Numbered from the stretch's first letter, positions 31,144-40,555 are shown. The stretch is 43,276 bases of DNA from Vicinamibacterales bacterium (GCA_035699745.1 DASSPH010000109.1:1-43276); one strand, 5' to 3'. Notes: generated by a model not told the origin, from the letters alone. Translations and numbers: made by a program.

Positions 31144-31269
31144 CGCCCGCAGTCGACCAGGAGCGGCTCGCCGTCCCCGCACCCGCGCCGGTCGGTCCTG
31201 CGATCGTCAAAGCTCTCATTCATGGCCCTCGACAGCCGGCGTCAGGATCTGCGGGCTGATCTCCTGTTC

Positions 31270-31616
31270 GGTCGGACAGCGGACGCCAGGAGATCGGCAT
31301 CCGCATGGCGATCGGCGCGTCCGCGCGCAACGTCCAGGGAATGGTGAGCGCGCAGACGCTGGCTGGCGGCGCGCTCGGGACGCTGGCGTCGTGGGGGCTG
31401 GCCGGCCTTGCGAGCGGACTGCTTTACGGCGTGGCCGCGACCGATCCGCTAACCTTCGCGGCGATGCTCCTGGTGCTCACGTTCGTCGCCGCCGTGGCCG
31501 GCTGCGTGCCGGCGCGGCGCGCTTCGCGGATCGATCCGATGGCCGCTTTGCGCGCCGAGTCGGCGTCCGCGCGATCTCTCCGGCGAAGGCGTATGCCTGC
31601 TGCAGCCAATCGGTGA
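31270..31616 (+). pseudogene. Remnant of an ADOP/FtsX permease (C-terminal end only)
   Basis: The translated frame from about 31270 reads QEIGIRMAIGASARNVQGM, membrane helices (TLAGGALGTLASWGLAGLAS and LTFAAMLLVLTFVAAVAG), and PARRASRIDPMAALRAE, which is the last 100 or so residues of an ADOP permease. The rest of the gene, about 700 codons, is missing. An ATG at 31222 opens a short different frame (QDLRADLLFG) that faintly resembles an ADOP beginning, so an internal deletion with a frame change is possible. A nine-base inverted repeat GATCTCCTG/CAGGAGATC (31258-31266, 31287-31295) sits at the apparent junction. After the permease end the frame runs on into the antisense of the DUF5655 gene. 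Confidence 0.8.
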
Positions 31617-31983
31617 TCGGCGCCTCCACTTCGTCCCGGTGCCGGATCGGAACGATGTGGGCGAACTTCGATTTCGACGACGGGAGGACGCGGCGGATGC
31701 GCGGGTGCTTCAGCGCGCGCGGCAGGAACACGCACACCTCGAGAAAGCTCTTCTTCGGCCGGACGAAGAAGTAGCACGACGTGCGCGAGAACATGATGGA
31801 CTTGTGCGACGCGTAGATGCGCTGGTCGCCGAATTCGACGGCGGACTCGCGCAACCGCTCCCACGCGTCGCGGAGATCCTCGGTCAGATCGGCGGTGAGC
31901 GCGGCCTCGGTCGTCGTCCAGCAGTCGTGCGGCTCGCCTTCCTCGATCCAGTCCTTGCAGTGGTAGCACTGTCGCCGCGCCAT
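31477..31983 (-). CDS. DUF5655 domain protein with N-terminal Cys/His motif
   Basis: A 168-residue protein. The N-terminus has a small possible zinc motif (C6-Y-H-C9 and, further on, H19-D-C21). The body matches DUF5655: a segment around QRIYASHKSIMFSRTSCYFF, then VRPKKSFLEVCVFLPRAL, and KFAHIVPIRHRDEV with IEDWL-like ITDWLQQAY. The function is unknown. The last 35 or so residues are Arg/Lys-rich and are encoded opposite the permease remnant, so the natural end of the protein was probably lost when the remnant was formed. The ATG at 31983 is 14 bases after the stop of the RodZ-like gene on the same strand. Confidence 0.82.
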   Translation of the reverse strand: MARRQCYHCKDWIEEGEPHDCWTTTEAALTADLTEDLRDAWERLRESAVEFGDQRIYASHKSIMFSRTSCYFFVRPKKSFLEVCVFLPRALKHPRIRRVLPSSKSKFAHIVPIRHRDEVEAPITDWLQQAYAFAGEIARTPTRRAKRPSDRSAKRAAPARSRPRRRRT

Positions 31984-31997
31984 GGACGATTGCAGGG

Positions 31998-32756
31998 TCA
32001 GCGGACGAAGGCGGCGAAGTTGTCGCGCGTGATCTCGATGTCGCGAACTTCGCCGGCGGCGCCGAGCGGTTTGCCGGGCGCGCCGTTGATGGAGTAGGTG
32101 AACGCGGACGCGTCGCCGACACGGAAGGCAAGTGACTCGGCGGCGTTGACGGTCACGCGTTCACCCGGCGCGAGCAGCCGATACAGCACGCGCCTGCCGT
32201 CGGCCGCGCCCGTCACCCACAGCGGCGCGGCGGCCTGAATGTCGATGGTCAGCTGACGCGGCGCCGGCCGGGCCGCGGCGGGGGCCGCCGTTGCCGGGGT
32301 CGAGCGCGCGGGAGCCGCCAGGGACGCCGTGTCGCCGCTGGTGCCGACGGCGCCGGGTTCGGCCGGTCGCGGGCGATCGGGCCGGTTCGCCACCGCGAGT
32401 GCCAGGAGGGCGACGGCGAGCGCGATCACCACGCCAGAGCTGGTTGCGGCGGACAGGAGCTGCGATGTCGCGCGGCGCACGGACCCCGGAGAGTCCGGTT
32501 CAGCCAGCTCGGCGGGCTCGGCGTGAGGATGTTCGAGTTCGTATTCGCTGATGATCGCCTGCGGCGACAGGCCGACCTGAGACGCGTACGTCCGCAGGAA
32601 CGCGCGGGCATAAAAATCACCCGGCAGGCACGCAAAATCCCCCCGTTCGATGGCTTCGAGGGAGGCGGCGCGGATTTTGGTGGAGGCGGAAAGGTCCGCG
32701 ATCGTGAGACCTGCCCGTTGCCGGGCAGCCCGAAGGCGCGCCGAGACGTCGGTCAC
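31998..32756 (-). CDS. RodZ-like protein: HTH, membrane helix, DUF4115
   Basis: A 252-residue protein with RodZ order: HTH_25 domain (residues 4-72; LRAARQRAGLTIADLSASTK, AASLEAIERGDFACLPGDF, FLRTYASQVGLSPQ), a linker, a membrane helix (about 103-125; SSGVVIALAVALLALAVA), an Ala/Pro-rich periplasmic spacer, and a C-terminal DUF4115 domain (QLTIDIQAAAPLWVTGAADG to ITRDNFAAFVR). RodZ links MreB to the elongasome and sets cell shape. The start is GTG 32756; the frame is open far upstream but that part is antisense to the esterase gene. It precedes the DUF5655 gene by 14 bases and may be co-transcribed. Confidence 0.87.
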   Translation of the reverse strand: MTDVSARLRAARQRAGLTIADLSASTKIRAASLEAIERGDFACLPGDFYARAFLRTYASQVGLSPQAIISEYELEHPHAEPAELAEPDSPGSVRRATSQLLSAATSSGVVIALAVALLALAVANRPDRPRPAEPGAVGTSGDTASLAAPARSTPATAAPAAARPAPRQLTIDIQAAAPLWVTGAADGRRVLYRLLAPGERVTVNAAESLAFRVGDASAFTYSINGAPGKPLGAAGEVRDIEITRDNFAAFVR

Positions 32757-32836
32757 ATGCGCGTCGATCGCAACTATCGCTCCAGCTGTCCGTCCACGCC
32801 GCGGCTGAGGTGGACTTGACGTTCCCGCCGCGCGGA

Positions 32837-32850
32837 GCCAGAGTTCTGGC
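32837..32850 (+). promoter_or_regulatory. Palindrome next to the esterase start codon
   Basis: GCCAGA-GT-TCTGGC (32837-32850) is a perfect 14-base palindrome ending two bases before the esterase ATG. In RNA it could form a five-pair GC stem with an AGTT loop. It lies directly after GGAG (32834-32837), the only ribosome-site candidate, so it could be an operator or a translational block. Confidence 0.35.
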
Positions 32851-32852
32851 GC

Positions 32853-33836
32853 ATGAAGACCATCTTCCTCGTCACCGGCCTCGCGGTCGCGGCGGCAGCG
32901 ATCGTCCAACAAACGCCGCCGGCCTCCCCAAATGCGGACATGCACTACCAACTCGGCCCGGACTCGCTGCCGCGCGACGGGGTGCCGAAAGGCGAGGTCC
33001 GCGGGCCGTTTACCCTGCCGAGCGAGGCGTATCCCGGGACGCGGCACACCTACTGGGTCTACGTCCCGGCGCAATACGATCCGGCGGCGCCGGCCAGCCT
33101 GATGGTGTTCAACGACGGCCAGGCGTTCAAGAACATGGACGGCGATCTGCGCGCGCCGAACGTGCTCGACAATCTGATCTACCGCCGGGAGATCCCGGTG
33201 ATGATCGGCGTGTTCATCAATCCCGGCCGGCGCCCGGATCAACCGGAGCCGACGCCGCAGAACTGGGGCGATCGCGATACCAACCGTCCCGCCGAATACA
33301 ACTCCCTCGACGACAAGTACGCGCGCGTGGTGGTGGACGAACTGCTGCCGGCGTTGAACAAGGAGTTCAACATCTCGAAGGATCCGGAGCACCGCGGCAT
33401 CGGCGGCGCGAGCTCGGGGGCGATCGCGGCGTTCACCGTCGCATGGCAGCGCCCGGACGCGTTCCGCAAGGTGATGAGCATGATCGGCAGCTTCGTCAAC
33501 CTCCGCGGCGGCCACGCCTACGCCGAGATCGTGCGGACGAGCGCGAAGAAGCCGCTGCGGGTGTACCTGCAGGACGGCCGCAACGACAACCGCGGCATCC
33601 GCGACGGCAAGTACGACGAGACGCGCGACTGGTTCCTGCAGAACGTCCGCCTGATGCGGGCGCTGTCGGACAAGGGCTACGATCTGAACTACACCTGGGG
33701 GATCGGCCGGCACGGACAGAAGCAGGCCGGCGCGATCATGCCGGACATGCTGCGCTGGCTCTGGCGCGACCACCCGGTGTCGACCGATCCGAACGACACG
33801 CGCGAGCGCTCGTTCAACGACCCCGTCAAGCGCTGA
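32853..33836 (+). CDS. Secreted alpha/beta-hydrolase, enterochelin-esterase-like (esterase D family)
   Basis: A 327-residue protein with a signal peptide ([20 protein letters not shown]). The mature protein is a PF00756-type esterase: [35 protein letters not shown], the nucleophile elbow G185-A-S187-S-G189 in [36 protein letters not shown], and a late His in GRHGQKQAG. The family hydrolyses esters such as carbohydrate acyl esters or ferric-siderophore lactones; the substrate here is not evident. It shares long stretches with the esterase part of the gene at the right edge, so the two are paralogues. Its stop is four bases from that of the convergent TonB-dependent receptor. Confidence 0.9.
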   Translation: MKTIFLVTGLAVAAAAIVQQTPPASPNADMHYQLGPDSLPRDGVPKGEVRGPFTLPSEAYPGTRHTYWVYVPAQYDPAAPASLMVFNDGQAFKNMDGDLRAPNVLDNLIYRREIPVMIGVFINPGRRPDQPEPTPQNWGDRDTNRPAEYNSLDDKYARVVVDELLPALNKEFNISKDPEHRGIGGASSGAIAAFTVAWQRPDAFRKVMSMIGSFVNLRGGHAYAEIVRTSAKKPLRVYLQDGRNDNRGIRDGKYDETRDWFLQNVRLMRALSDKGYDLNYTWGIGRHGQKQAGAIMPDMLRWLWRDHPVSTDPNDTRERSFNDPVKR

Positions 33837-33840
33837 AGGC

Positions 33841-36800
33841 CTACCAGAGGAGCTTCACGCCGAACTGCAGCTGTCTCGGCGTGTTGGCCTGCGACGTCAC
33901 CACGCCGAACGAACTGGAGGCCACGCTGGTGTTCGGCGAACCGAACTGCACGCGATTGAGCGCGTTGAACGCCTCGACGCGGGTCTGCAGCCGCAGGTTG
34001 CCGAAGGTGAAGTGCTTGAACAGCGAGAGGTCCAGGTTGCGCACGTGGTGCGTGCGCAGCAGCGGGAACGTGGCGCCGGCGTTCCCGAAGGTGAATGCCG
34101 GCGGCTGGGTGAACACGCTGGTGTTGAACCAGCGCTGGAGCCGTTCTTCGGCGGGCCCGTCCAGGCGGGGATCCTCGCCGTTCCAGTTCGCCCGCGTCAC
34201 GGGATTGAAGAGTCCGGCGGTGTTGCTGGCGGAGATCGTCAGCGGCGTGCCGCTCTGCAGGGTGGCGATGCCGTTGATCTGCCAGCCGCCGGCGATCGCG
34301 TCGAGCCACAGCGGCGCCTCGCCGCCGAACCTGCGGCCGCGGCCGAACGGCAGTTCGTAGAGCGCGCTCACCACCAGCCGGTGCGGGATGTCGTAGCTCG
34401 CGACCGACCGGCTGGCGGCGATGTCGTAGCTGTTCTGGTGCGACTCTCCTTCCTCTTCCGCCTTCGACCAGGCGTACGACCCGGCGACCGCGATGCCGTT
34501 GCTCATCCGCCGGTTCACGCTGATCTGCAGCGCCTGGTAGAGAGACGTCGCGCCGGTGTTCTGCAGCGGAATGATGTCGGTGAACTGCGGGAACGGCCGC
34601 AGCGACTGGGCGCGGCTCATCGTCTGCGACACGAGGATGCCGCTGCTCACGATGCCGAAGAACGGATTGGGAACGGTCTGGTTCAGCGCGGACCCGAGCG
34701 CGAGGTACTGCGGATCGAGCTGGTTGATGTTGAGGCCCCCCTCGGTGTTGGTCTGCAGGTTGTGCCCGGCCGTGCCGACGTATGCGATCTCGGCGCCGAT
34801 GCGCCAGGGCAGCTCCCGCTGCACGGTGACGTTCCACTGGCGCGTCCACGGGGTCTGGCTGCCGTCGCGAAGCGGCGCCTCGAGCCTGCCGCCGACCCCG
34901 GTCAGCAGCCCCTGGCTCGAACCGGGGGACGCGGTGAATCCCGCCGGATACGGATCGCGCAGCAGGCGGAACGGCGTGATGCCGTCGATCGTCGCGACCC
35001 ACAGGTTCTCGGTGCGGAAGCCGAACGGTCCGACGGTGCCGTTCGCCTGCTGATACGAGGGCCCGTACAGGTGCGCGTAGCCGGCGCGGAGCACCGTCTT
35101 GCTGTTGATCTCGAACGCGCCGCCGAGCCGCGGCCCGAGGTTGTTCCTGTCCGGCTCGAACTGCCACCGGCTGTTGCCGTCGACGCCGACGAAGACCAGT
35201 CCCCCCTTGAGGTTCGGGTACTGCGGCACGGCGCTCGCCAGAGGCGAGGTGGCGTTCGGGTCGAAGTAGTTCATGCGATCGAACCGCTCGGTCCGCGGCG
35301 TCTCGAAGTCGTAGCGCAGTCCGAGGTTGATCGTGAGACGGCTGGTGGCGCGCCAGTCGTCCTGCACGTAGCCGCCGAAGTACAGGTTGTTGGCCGCGAC
35401 GTTCTTCCAGTTCTGAATCAGCGCGTTGTTCGCCGTTCCGGTCCCCAGGAGCAGCGAGGCGACGGCGTTGCCGGCCGTGGTGCTGGCGGTGGTCGGGTTC
35501 GGCCCCTGCGTCATCGCCGGCGAGAAGTTGAACGTGCCGGCGGCGCGCGCCTCCCAGACGTTGACGCGAATCATCCGGGCGTCGAGGCCGGCCTTGACGG
35601 TGTGCTTCGACGAGGTGCGCGTCAGGCTGACCAGCGCGGGATAGCTCATGAACGCGTTGTAGCGATGGTCGTTGCCGCCGAGCGAGACGTAATTGGTGGC
35701 GCCGATCGCCGGGAACATCACCCGATCGACCGCGTTGTCGATCGACGCCGGCAGGCCGAGGCTGGACGGCTTGAAGCCGAGCCCCTGGTTGTCGTAGACG
35801 AACAGCGTGCGCGCGAAGCCGACGCGGGCGGTGAGCAGCGTCGATCGTCCGAGCGTGCGGTTGTACTCGGCGACGAAGTTGTGCGTGCGGTTCTCCTCGA
35901 TGACGCGCCCTTCCGCAATCGCCAGATCGTCGGGGAACGCCTGGAGCGGCGCGGTGCGCACGAAGCGGTGCGAGTAGCGCACGAACCCGCGCCCGGCGGC
36001 GCTGAAGTTGCGGTCGACGCGCACGTCCGTGTTCGCGGTGTCGAGATTCGACGTCCCGGTGGTGTAGTAGTTGTTCCGCCCCGTCACCGCGTCGCCGGGC
36101 TGATTCGGCAGCGGGTAGTACTTCAGGATGTTGAGCGCCACCGGATCCATGAGGCCCGCCGGAATCCGGTTGTCCGCGAACTGATCGCGGATGAAGCCCC
36201 CGGCCGGATTCGCCCTGGTGGTGAACGGGTTGAAGATCCGCACCAGCTGTCCGTTCGCCGCGAACGTCTGCGAGAAGTCCCCTTGACGCTCGCGCGCCGT
36301 CGGCACGGTGAGCGTCGCCGAGGCGAACGCGTTCTCGCGCAGCCCTTCGAACGACGCCATGTAGAACGTCTTGCCGATCTGCAGCGGCCCTCCCGCCGAT
36401 CCGCCGAACTGATGGCGGGAGAAGTCGCCGGGCTTCTCGCCGCGGAGTTTCTGGAAGTAGTTCCTCGAGTCGAACGCCGAGTCGCGGAGGAACTCGTAGG
36501 CGCTGCCGCGGAAGGTGTTCGATCCCGCCTTGTAGGCGACGTTGATCACGCTGCCGAGGCTGCGCCCGAACTCCGCCGGGAACGTGGCCCCGAGCACCTT
36601 GAATTCCTGGATCGCGTCGACGGACGGAAACACGGAGATGCCCTGCCCGCCGGTGACGGTCGGGAACGTCGCCGTCACGCCGTCGACCAGCGTGTCGCTG
36701 CTGCGCGGCCGCGCGCCGTTGATGGTGTAGCGCAGGTCGCCGTAGGCGTTGCCGATGGTGCCGGCGACGCCGGGCGTCAGGTAGATCAGCGAATAGACGT

Positions 36801-37251
36801 TCCGCGTGTTCAGCGGCAGCTCGGCGATCCGCCGGTTGTCCACCAGCTTGCCGACCGACGAGGTTCGTGCATCCACCAGCGCGGCTTCGGCGCGGACCTC
36901 CACCACCTCCTGCACGGTGCCGACTTCCAGCGTGAAGTCCACGCGCGCCACGTCGTCAATCGTCAGCGGTATCGGCGCCCTGACCGACGACTTGAACCCG
37001 CTCAGCGCGGCCTCGACGCGGTAGGTGCCGAGCGGCAGCGGCTGCGAGGTGTAGCGCCCGTCGCCGTCGGTGACGACCGCCTCCTTGCGGCTGGTTTCCA
37101 GCTGCGTGAATGTCACGGTGACGCCGGGAAGAACCGCCCCGCTCGTGTCCTTGACGATGCCGGTGACGGTCCCGGTGACGGTCTGAGCGGCCGCCGGTGC
37201 GGCGAGAACCAGGAGTGCCAGGAAAAGCGAGGCGCGAACGAGGTTCTGCAT
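33841..37251 (-). CDS. Oar-like TonB-dependent receptor with carboxypeptidase-regulatory domain
   Basis: A 1,136-residue outer-membrane protein. It has a signal peptide ([20 protein letters not shown], ending AAAQ), then an Ig-like carboxypeptidase-regulatory domain (about 25-110: [38 protein letters not shown]), a plug ([53 protein letters not shown]) and a long beta-barrel rich in Tyr, Asn and aromatic strands. The last residue is Trp, in QFGVKLLW, in place of the usual terminal Phe. Such receptors are strongly expanded in Acidobacteria and import large or complexed nutrients. The ATG has GGGGAGG at good spacing. The substrate is unknown; the adjacent secreted esterase may act on the same material. 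Confidence 0.93.
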   Translation of the reverse strand: MQNLVRASLFLALLVLAAPAAAQTVTGTVTGIVKDTSGAVLPGVTVTFTQLETSRKEAVVTDGDGRYTSQPLPLGTYRVEAALSGFKSSVRAPIPLTIDDVARVDFTLEVGTVQEVVEVRAEAALVDARTSSVGKLVDNRRIAELPLNTRNVYSLIYLTPGVAGTIGNAYGDLRYTINGARPRSSDTLVDGVTATFPTVTGGQGISVFPSVDAIQEFKVLGATFPAEFGRSLGSVINVAYKAGSNTFRGSAYEFLRDSAFDSRNYFQKLRGEKPGDFSRHQFGGSAGGPLQIGKTFYMASFEGLRENAFASATLTVPTARERQGDFSQTFAANGQLVRIFNPFTTRANPAGGFIRDQFADNRIPAGLMDPVALNILKYYPLPNQPGDAVTGRNNYYTTGTSNLDTANTDVRVDRNFSAAGRGFVRYSHRFVRTAPLQAFPDDLAIAEGRVIEENRTHNFVAEYNRTLGRSTLLTARVGFARTLFVYDNQGLGFKPSSLGLPASIDNAVDRVMFPAIGATNYVSLGGNDHRYNAFMSYPALVSLTRTSSKHTVKAGLDARMIRVNVWEARAAGTFNFSPAMTQGPNPTTASTTAGNAVASLLLGTGTANNALIQNWKNVAANNLYFGGYVQDDWRATSRLTINLGLRYDFETPRTERFDRMNYFDPNATSPLASAVPQYPNLKGGLVFVGVDGNSRWQFEPDRNNLGPRLGGAFEINSKTVLRAGYAHLYGPSYQQANGTVGPFGFRTENLWVATIDGITPFRLLRDPYPAGFTASPGSSQGLLTGVGGRLEAPLRDGSQTPWTRQWNVTVQRELPWRIGAEIAYVGTAGHNLQTNTEGGLNINQLDPQYLALGSALNQTVPNPFFGIVSSGILVSQTMSRAQSLRPFPQFTDIIPLQNTGATSLYQALQISVNRRMSNGIAVAGSYAWSKAEEEGESHQNSYDIAASRSVASYDIPHRLVVSALYELPFGRGRRFGGEAPLWLDAIAGGWQINGIATLQSGTPLTISASNTAGLFNPVTRANWNGEDPRLDGPAEERLQRWFNTSVFTQPPAFTFGNAGATFPLLRTHHVRNLDLSLFKHFTFGNLRLQTRVEAFNALNRVQFGSPNTSVASSSFGVVTSQANTPRQLQFGVKLLW

Positions 37252-37319
37252 GACGACCTCCCCTGGCGGCGGATGTTACGTCAGATCCGGGCCGGCGGAT
37301 CGGCGATAATCGGCGGGCG

Positions 37320-37463
37320 ATGCGCGTGCTGGTGGCCGCGGCGCTCATGCGATGGATGGAAGCGCTGGGGATGGCGCAGCGCGCCCGGCCGATCCGCCTC
37401 CGCGTCCGCGCCGAGCAGATCGGCGACAGCACCGGCGCCATCGAGCAGCTGGCCGAGATGTGA
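37320..37463 (+). CDS. Possible 47-codon gene, or decayed fragment, between receptor and CHASE2 gene
   Basis: The 231-base gap between the receptor start and the CHASE2/HD-GYP stop holds an ATG-started frame of 47 codons (MRVLVAAALMRWMEALGMAQ to QLAEM). GATAAT lies at 37305-37310, so a leaderless plus-strand transcript is conceivable, but there is no good -35 and no ribosome site. I recognise no family; the end (RAEQIGDSTGAIEQL) could be a relic of a larger protein. Low confidence. Confidence 0.2.
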   Translation: MRVLVAAALMRWMEALGMAQRARPIRLRVRAEQIGDSTGAIEQLAEM

Positions 37464-37482
37464 GTTGACGGGGCGCGGCCGA

Positions 37483-39429
37483 TCAGGCGCGCACGACCTC
37501 GGGCAGGGCCTCGCTCGACACCACTTCGAACGACTCCGACACGCGCAGGAACGCGTCCACCACCGCGGGATCGAAGTGCGTCCCCTTGCCGCGCACGATC
37601 AACGCCACGGCTTCGTCGTGGCTCATGCACTTCTTGTAGAGCGATCGGGCGCGCACCGCGTCGTAGACGTCCACCAGCGCCATGATTCGGCCGGCGACCG
37701 GAATGTCGTTGGCCTGCAGCCCCTGCGGATAGCCGGTGCCGTCCCAGCGCTCGTGGTGGGTGTAGACGATGTCCTTCGCCAGCTGCAGCGTCACGTCGTC
37801 GCGGACGCCGACGCGGGCTTCGGCCTTGAGGATCACCTCGCGTCCGAGCTCCGGGTGGCGCCGCATCTCCATCTGCTCTTCGGCGGTGAGGGCGCCCGGC
37901 TTGTTCAAGACGCGATCGGGGATGCCGACCTTGCCGATGTCGTGCAGCGGCGCGAGGCTGGCGAGCAGATCGATCCGCTCGCGGGTCAAGTAGTCCCGGT
38001 ATTCCGGATGGGCGGCGAGCGGCTCGGCGAGCAGCCGCGCGTACTGCTGCGTGCGGCGTGAGTGCCGCCCGGTCTCGGCGTCGCGGACTTCGGTGAGCGA
38101 CAGCAGCGTCTGCACCATCAGGCGCTGCGCCGCCGCCTTCTCGCGGCTCTCGGTGTCGGCGCGGCCGCGCTCGACGGTGAACTTGGCCAGCGTCATCGCC
38201 GACACGCAGGCGAGGATCGCCATGGTCGAGAACAGCGGCGATACGGCGACGCGATGGCTCTCGAGCAGCCACGCCGCGCCCCACCACAGCCCGATGACGC
38301 TGACGGCGCCCGCCGCCAGACCGGCGACGACGCCGGCCGAGGTGATCACCATGGCCAGCGCGATCCCGATCGCCAGCACGGCGAGCGCGTCGAGGGACGA
38401 TCCGAACGGCGTGCGGTGGACGAAGTCCTGCTGCAGCAGGTTGTCTGCCGTCGTCGCCTGGACTTCGACGCCGACGAACTGCGTGTCGAGCGGGGTGGCG
38501 ACGACTTCGCGGGTGCCGAGTGCGGTGGTGCCGACGAACACGATCTTGCCGCGCAGGGCATCGGCCCGCATCGTCCCGTTGAGGACGTCGGCCGCGGAGA
38601 AATACGGAAACGTCCGCCTCTTGCCGCGGAATCCGAGCAACAGGTTCCCGCGGCCGTCCAGCGGGACGACGCGATCGCCGATCGACAGCTGCGATGCGTT
38701 GACGTTCTCGACGCGCAGAACCATGGGGGACGCCGGGTGCGCCGCAGTAACCGCCGCGACCGCGAGACTCGGGTAGACGCGGCCGTCCAGCTCCGCGAGA
38801 AGCGGCACGCGGCGCAGGATGCCGTCGCGATCCGGCGCGGCGTTGAGGAACCCGGACCGGCGGGCCGCCTCCGAGAGGATCGGCAGGTTGCAGACGGTCG
38901 CGGTCGCCTGGAACAACGGCAGCGCGGCCGGCGCATCCGGCGGCTGCACGATGGCGAGCGGCGCGGGGTGCAGCACGCACGGACGCCTGGCCGAGGCACG
39001 CGGATCGAAATGCAACCCGTAGCCGAGCACGGCCGGGGACTCGCGCAGCGCGCGCGCGAATGCCTCGTCGGGCGACTCGGCGTTCGCTCCGCCGGTGCTG
39101 ACGTATCGATCCGGCTCGGCGAACATGATGTCGATCGCGACCACTGCCGCGCCCGCGTCGCGCAGCCGCACGACCAGCTGGCCGACGACGTCCCGGCGCC
39201 ACGGCCACTGGCCGACCGATTCGAGGCTGCGCTCGTCGACGTCGACGATCGCCACGCCGGGATCCGGCGGCTTCGTCCCGGTCATCCGCACCACGACGTC
39301 GTAGGCGGCGTCGTCGAGCCGCGCCAGGGCGGCGGGGCGGAGCAGGGTGAGCATGCAGACGAGCAGGACGGGCGCGATCCCGCTGGCGAGGATCAGGCGG
39401 CGGCGCGACAGGCGCGGAGTGGCGGCCAT
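37483..39429 (-). CDS. CHASE2 sensor with HD-GYP phosphodiesterase output
   Basis: A 648-residue membrane protein. After a first helix (about 10-30), residues 40-320 are a periplasmic CHASE2 domain (DAAYDVVVRMTGTKPPDPGV, AIVDVDERSLESVGQWPWRR, AIDIMFAEPD, FVGTTALGTREVVATPLD). Three hydrophobic segments follow (about 335-420: LAVLAIGIALAMVITSAGVV onwards). The C-terminal 200 residues form an HD-GYP domain: HSRRTQQYARLLA, LLASLAPLHDIGKVGIPD, HPELGREVI, YTHHERWDGTGYP. HD-GYP domains hydrolyse cyclic di-GMP; all the metal-binding His/Asp residues I would expect are visible. CHASE2 is more often joined to an adenylate cyclase or kinase. The start is ATG 39429, just after the OmpA-like gene stop at 39437 on the same strand. 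Confidence 0.92.
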   Translation of the reverse strand: MAATPRLSRRRLILASGIAPVLLVCMLTLLRPAALARLDDAAYDVVVRMTGTKPPDPGVAIVDVDERSLESVGQWPWRRDVVGQLVVRLRDAGAAVVAIDIMFAEPDRYVSTGGANAESPDEAFARALRESPAVLGYGLHFDPRASARRPCVLHPAPLAIVQPPDAPAALPLFQATATVCNLPILSEAARRSGFLNAAPDRDGILRRVPLLAELDGRVYPSLAVAAVTAAHPASPMVLRVENVNASQLSIGDRVVPLDGRGNLLLGFRGKRRTFPYFSAADVLNGTMRADALRGKIVFVGTTALGTREVVATPLDTQFVGVEVQATTADNLLQQDFVHRTPFGSSLDALAVLAIGIALAMVITSAGVVAGLAAGAVSVIGLWWGAAWLLESHRVAVSPLFSTMAILACVSAMTLAKFTVERGRADTESREKAAAQRLMVQTLLSLTEVRDAETGRHSRRTQQYARLLAEPLAAHPEYRDYLTRERIDLLASLAPLHDIGKVGIPDRVLNKPGALTAEEQMEMRRHPELGREVILKAEARVGVRDDVTLQLAKDIVYTHHERWDGTGYPQGLQANDIPVAGRIMALVDVYDAVRARSLYKKCMSHDEAVALIVRGKGTHFDPAVVDAFLRVSESFEVVSSEALPEVVRA

Positions 39430-39436
39430 GACGCGG

Positions 39437-40081
39437 CTACCTGACGGTGATCTCCACGCGCCGGTTGCGTGGCTCGGGAACGTTGTTGCGGGTCTGCACC
39501 AGCAGGTCCGCCTCGCCGTGAGACGTGATGTCAATCGTTCCCGGGGAGAGTCCGGCCTGAACCAGGATCGACCGCACCATCTCGGCGCGCTTCAGGCCGA
39601 GCGAGAGGTTCGACTTGCCGTCTCCCATCGTGTCGGTGTGGCCGACGACGACCACCTCGGGAACGGCAAGGGCCTTCACGGCCTTGAGGATCTCGGGAAT
39701 CTGCGCCGCGGACTCGGACGTCAGCGCGTCGGACTCGAAGCGGAACTGCAGGGTGAAATGACGCGGCGCCGGGGGCATGGCGGAGAGCGCGTCGCCGAAC
39801 AACTGCGCCACTTCCTCTTCGCTGATCGTCGTCACCGCGCCCGGCGCGGCGGTGCCGGTCGCGAGCGAGGCGGCGCGCGGCGTGACCAGGTTGGTCGAGC
39901 CGAATTCATTGAACACGCGGGCGCGGCCGGTGTTCTTCGTTTCGGGATCCGGCAGCAGCGCGATGAGTGTCGGCGGCACCGCCGGTCCTGGCGCCGCCGC
40001 CGGCGGACGCTTGCCGCCGCAGCCTGTGACGAGGACTGCGGCAACCAGTGCGTGAAGCGCCAGCGGACGCGCGCCTGTCAT
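39437..40081 (-). CDS. OmpA-family lipoprotein
   Basis: A 214-residue protein with a lipoprotein signal (hydrophobic core then LVTGC, Cys21). A linker region to about residue 105 is followed by an OmpA-like peptidoglycan-binding domain: LQFRFESDALTSESAAQIPE, VVVVGHTDTMGD, SLGLKRAEMVRSILVQAGL, and NRRVEITV at the end, with the Asp and Arg that bind diaminopimelate. It should sit in the outer membrane facing the wall. It lies between FecR and CHASE2/HD-GYP genes, separated by 18 and 7 bases, so the three are one operon. Confidence 0.9.
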   Translation of the reverse strand: MTGARPLALHALVAAVLVTGCGGKRPPAAAPGPAVPPTLIALLPDPETKNTGRARVFNEFGSTNLVTPRAASLATGTAAPGAVTTISEEEVAQLFGDALSAMPPAPRHFTLQFRFESDALTSESAAQIPEILKAVKALAVPEVVVVGHTDTMGDGKSNLSLGLKRAEMVRSILVQAGLSPGTIDITSHGEADLLVQTRNNVPEPRNRRVEITVR

Positions 40082-40099
40082 ACCGGCTGTCGTTCTGCG

Positions 40100-40555
40100 C
40101 TACGGCTCGACGCGAATCGCCACCGTCGTTCCGCGGACGCCGACGATCGCGGCAGGCGCTTCGAGGCGGATGGAATCGGGCGCCAGCTTGGCGATGCGTC
40201 CCGACACGTAGACGGCGGCGCCACGGACGAACTTCAGCACCATGCCGAGGCCGCCTTCGCCGGGGGCGTAGACGTAGCGATCGATGCGCACTTCGCTGGC
40301 CGGCCCGAGCGAGATGCGGGTGTCGTCTCGCAGGGTGACGCCGACCTTGCCGTCGGCGCCGGTTCGCAGAGCGTCGGTGGCGAACACCGCGTCGCCGGGC
40401 TTGGCAGCCACGGTGGCGTTGTTGCGGACGATGAACGCCGTGCCGGCAACGGTCTTGATGTGCCCCGCGGGCGCCGGTTGCTGCGCGTACACCGGCGCGG
40501 TCGACGCCGTGACGACAACCGCGAGGACGCCGACCGACCGAATGAGGCCGTGCAT
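40100..40555 (-). CDS. FecR-domain secreted protein
   Basis: A 151-residue protein with a signal peptide (MHGLIRSVGVLAVVVTAS, cleaved near YAQQ) and a FecR domain: GHIKTVAGTAFIVRNNATVA, AVFATDALRTGADGKVGVTL, DDTRISLGPASEVRIDRYVY, and the end VVGVRGT-like IVGVRGTTVAIRV. It lacks the long N-terminal sigma-regulating part of classical FecR, so it is more likely a periplasmic structural or sensing partner. ATG 40555 has GGGAGG upstream. First gene of the FecR-OmpA-CHASE2 operon. Confidence 0.9.
   Translation of the reverse strand: MHGLIRSVGVLAVVVTASTAPVYAQQPAPAGHIKTVAGTAFIVRNNATVAAKPGDAVFATDALRTGADGKVGVTLRDDTRISLGPASEVRIDRYVYAPGEGGLGMVLKFVRGAAVYVSGRIAKLAPDSIRLEAPAAIVGVRGTTVAIRVEP

Noticed and set aside
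34012-38061. A 1,349-codon open frame on the plus strand
   Set aside because: It is antisense to the TonB-dependent receptor and CHASE2 genes, is Arg/Gly/Val-rich with no domain, and arises because the third codon positions of GC-rich genes rarely give stops on the other strand.
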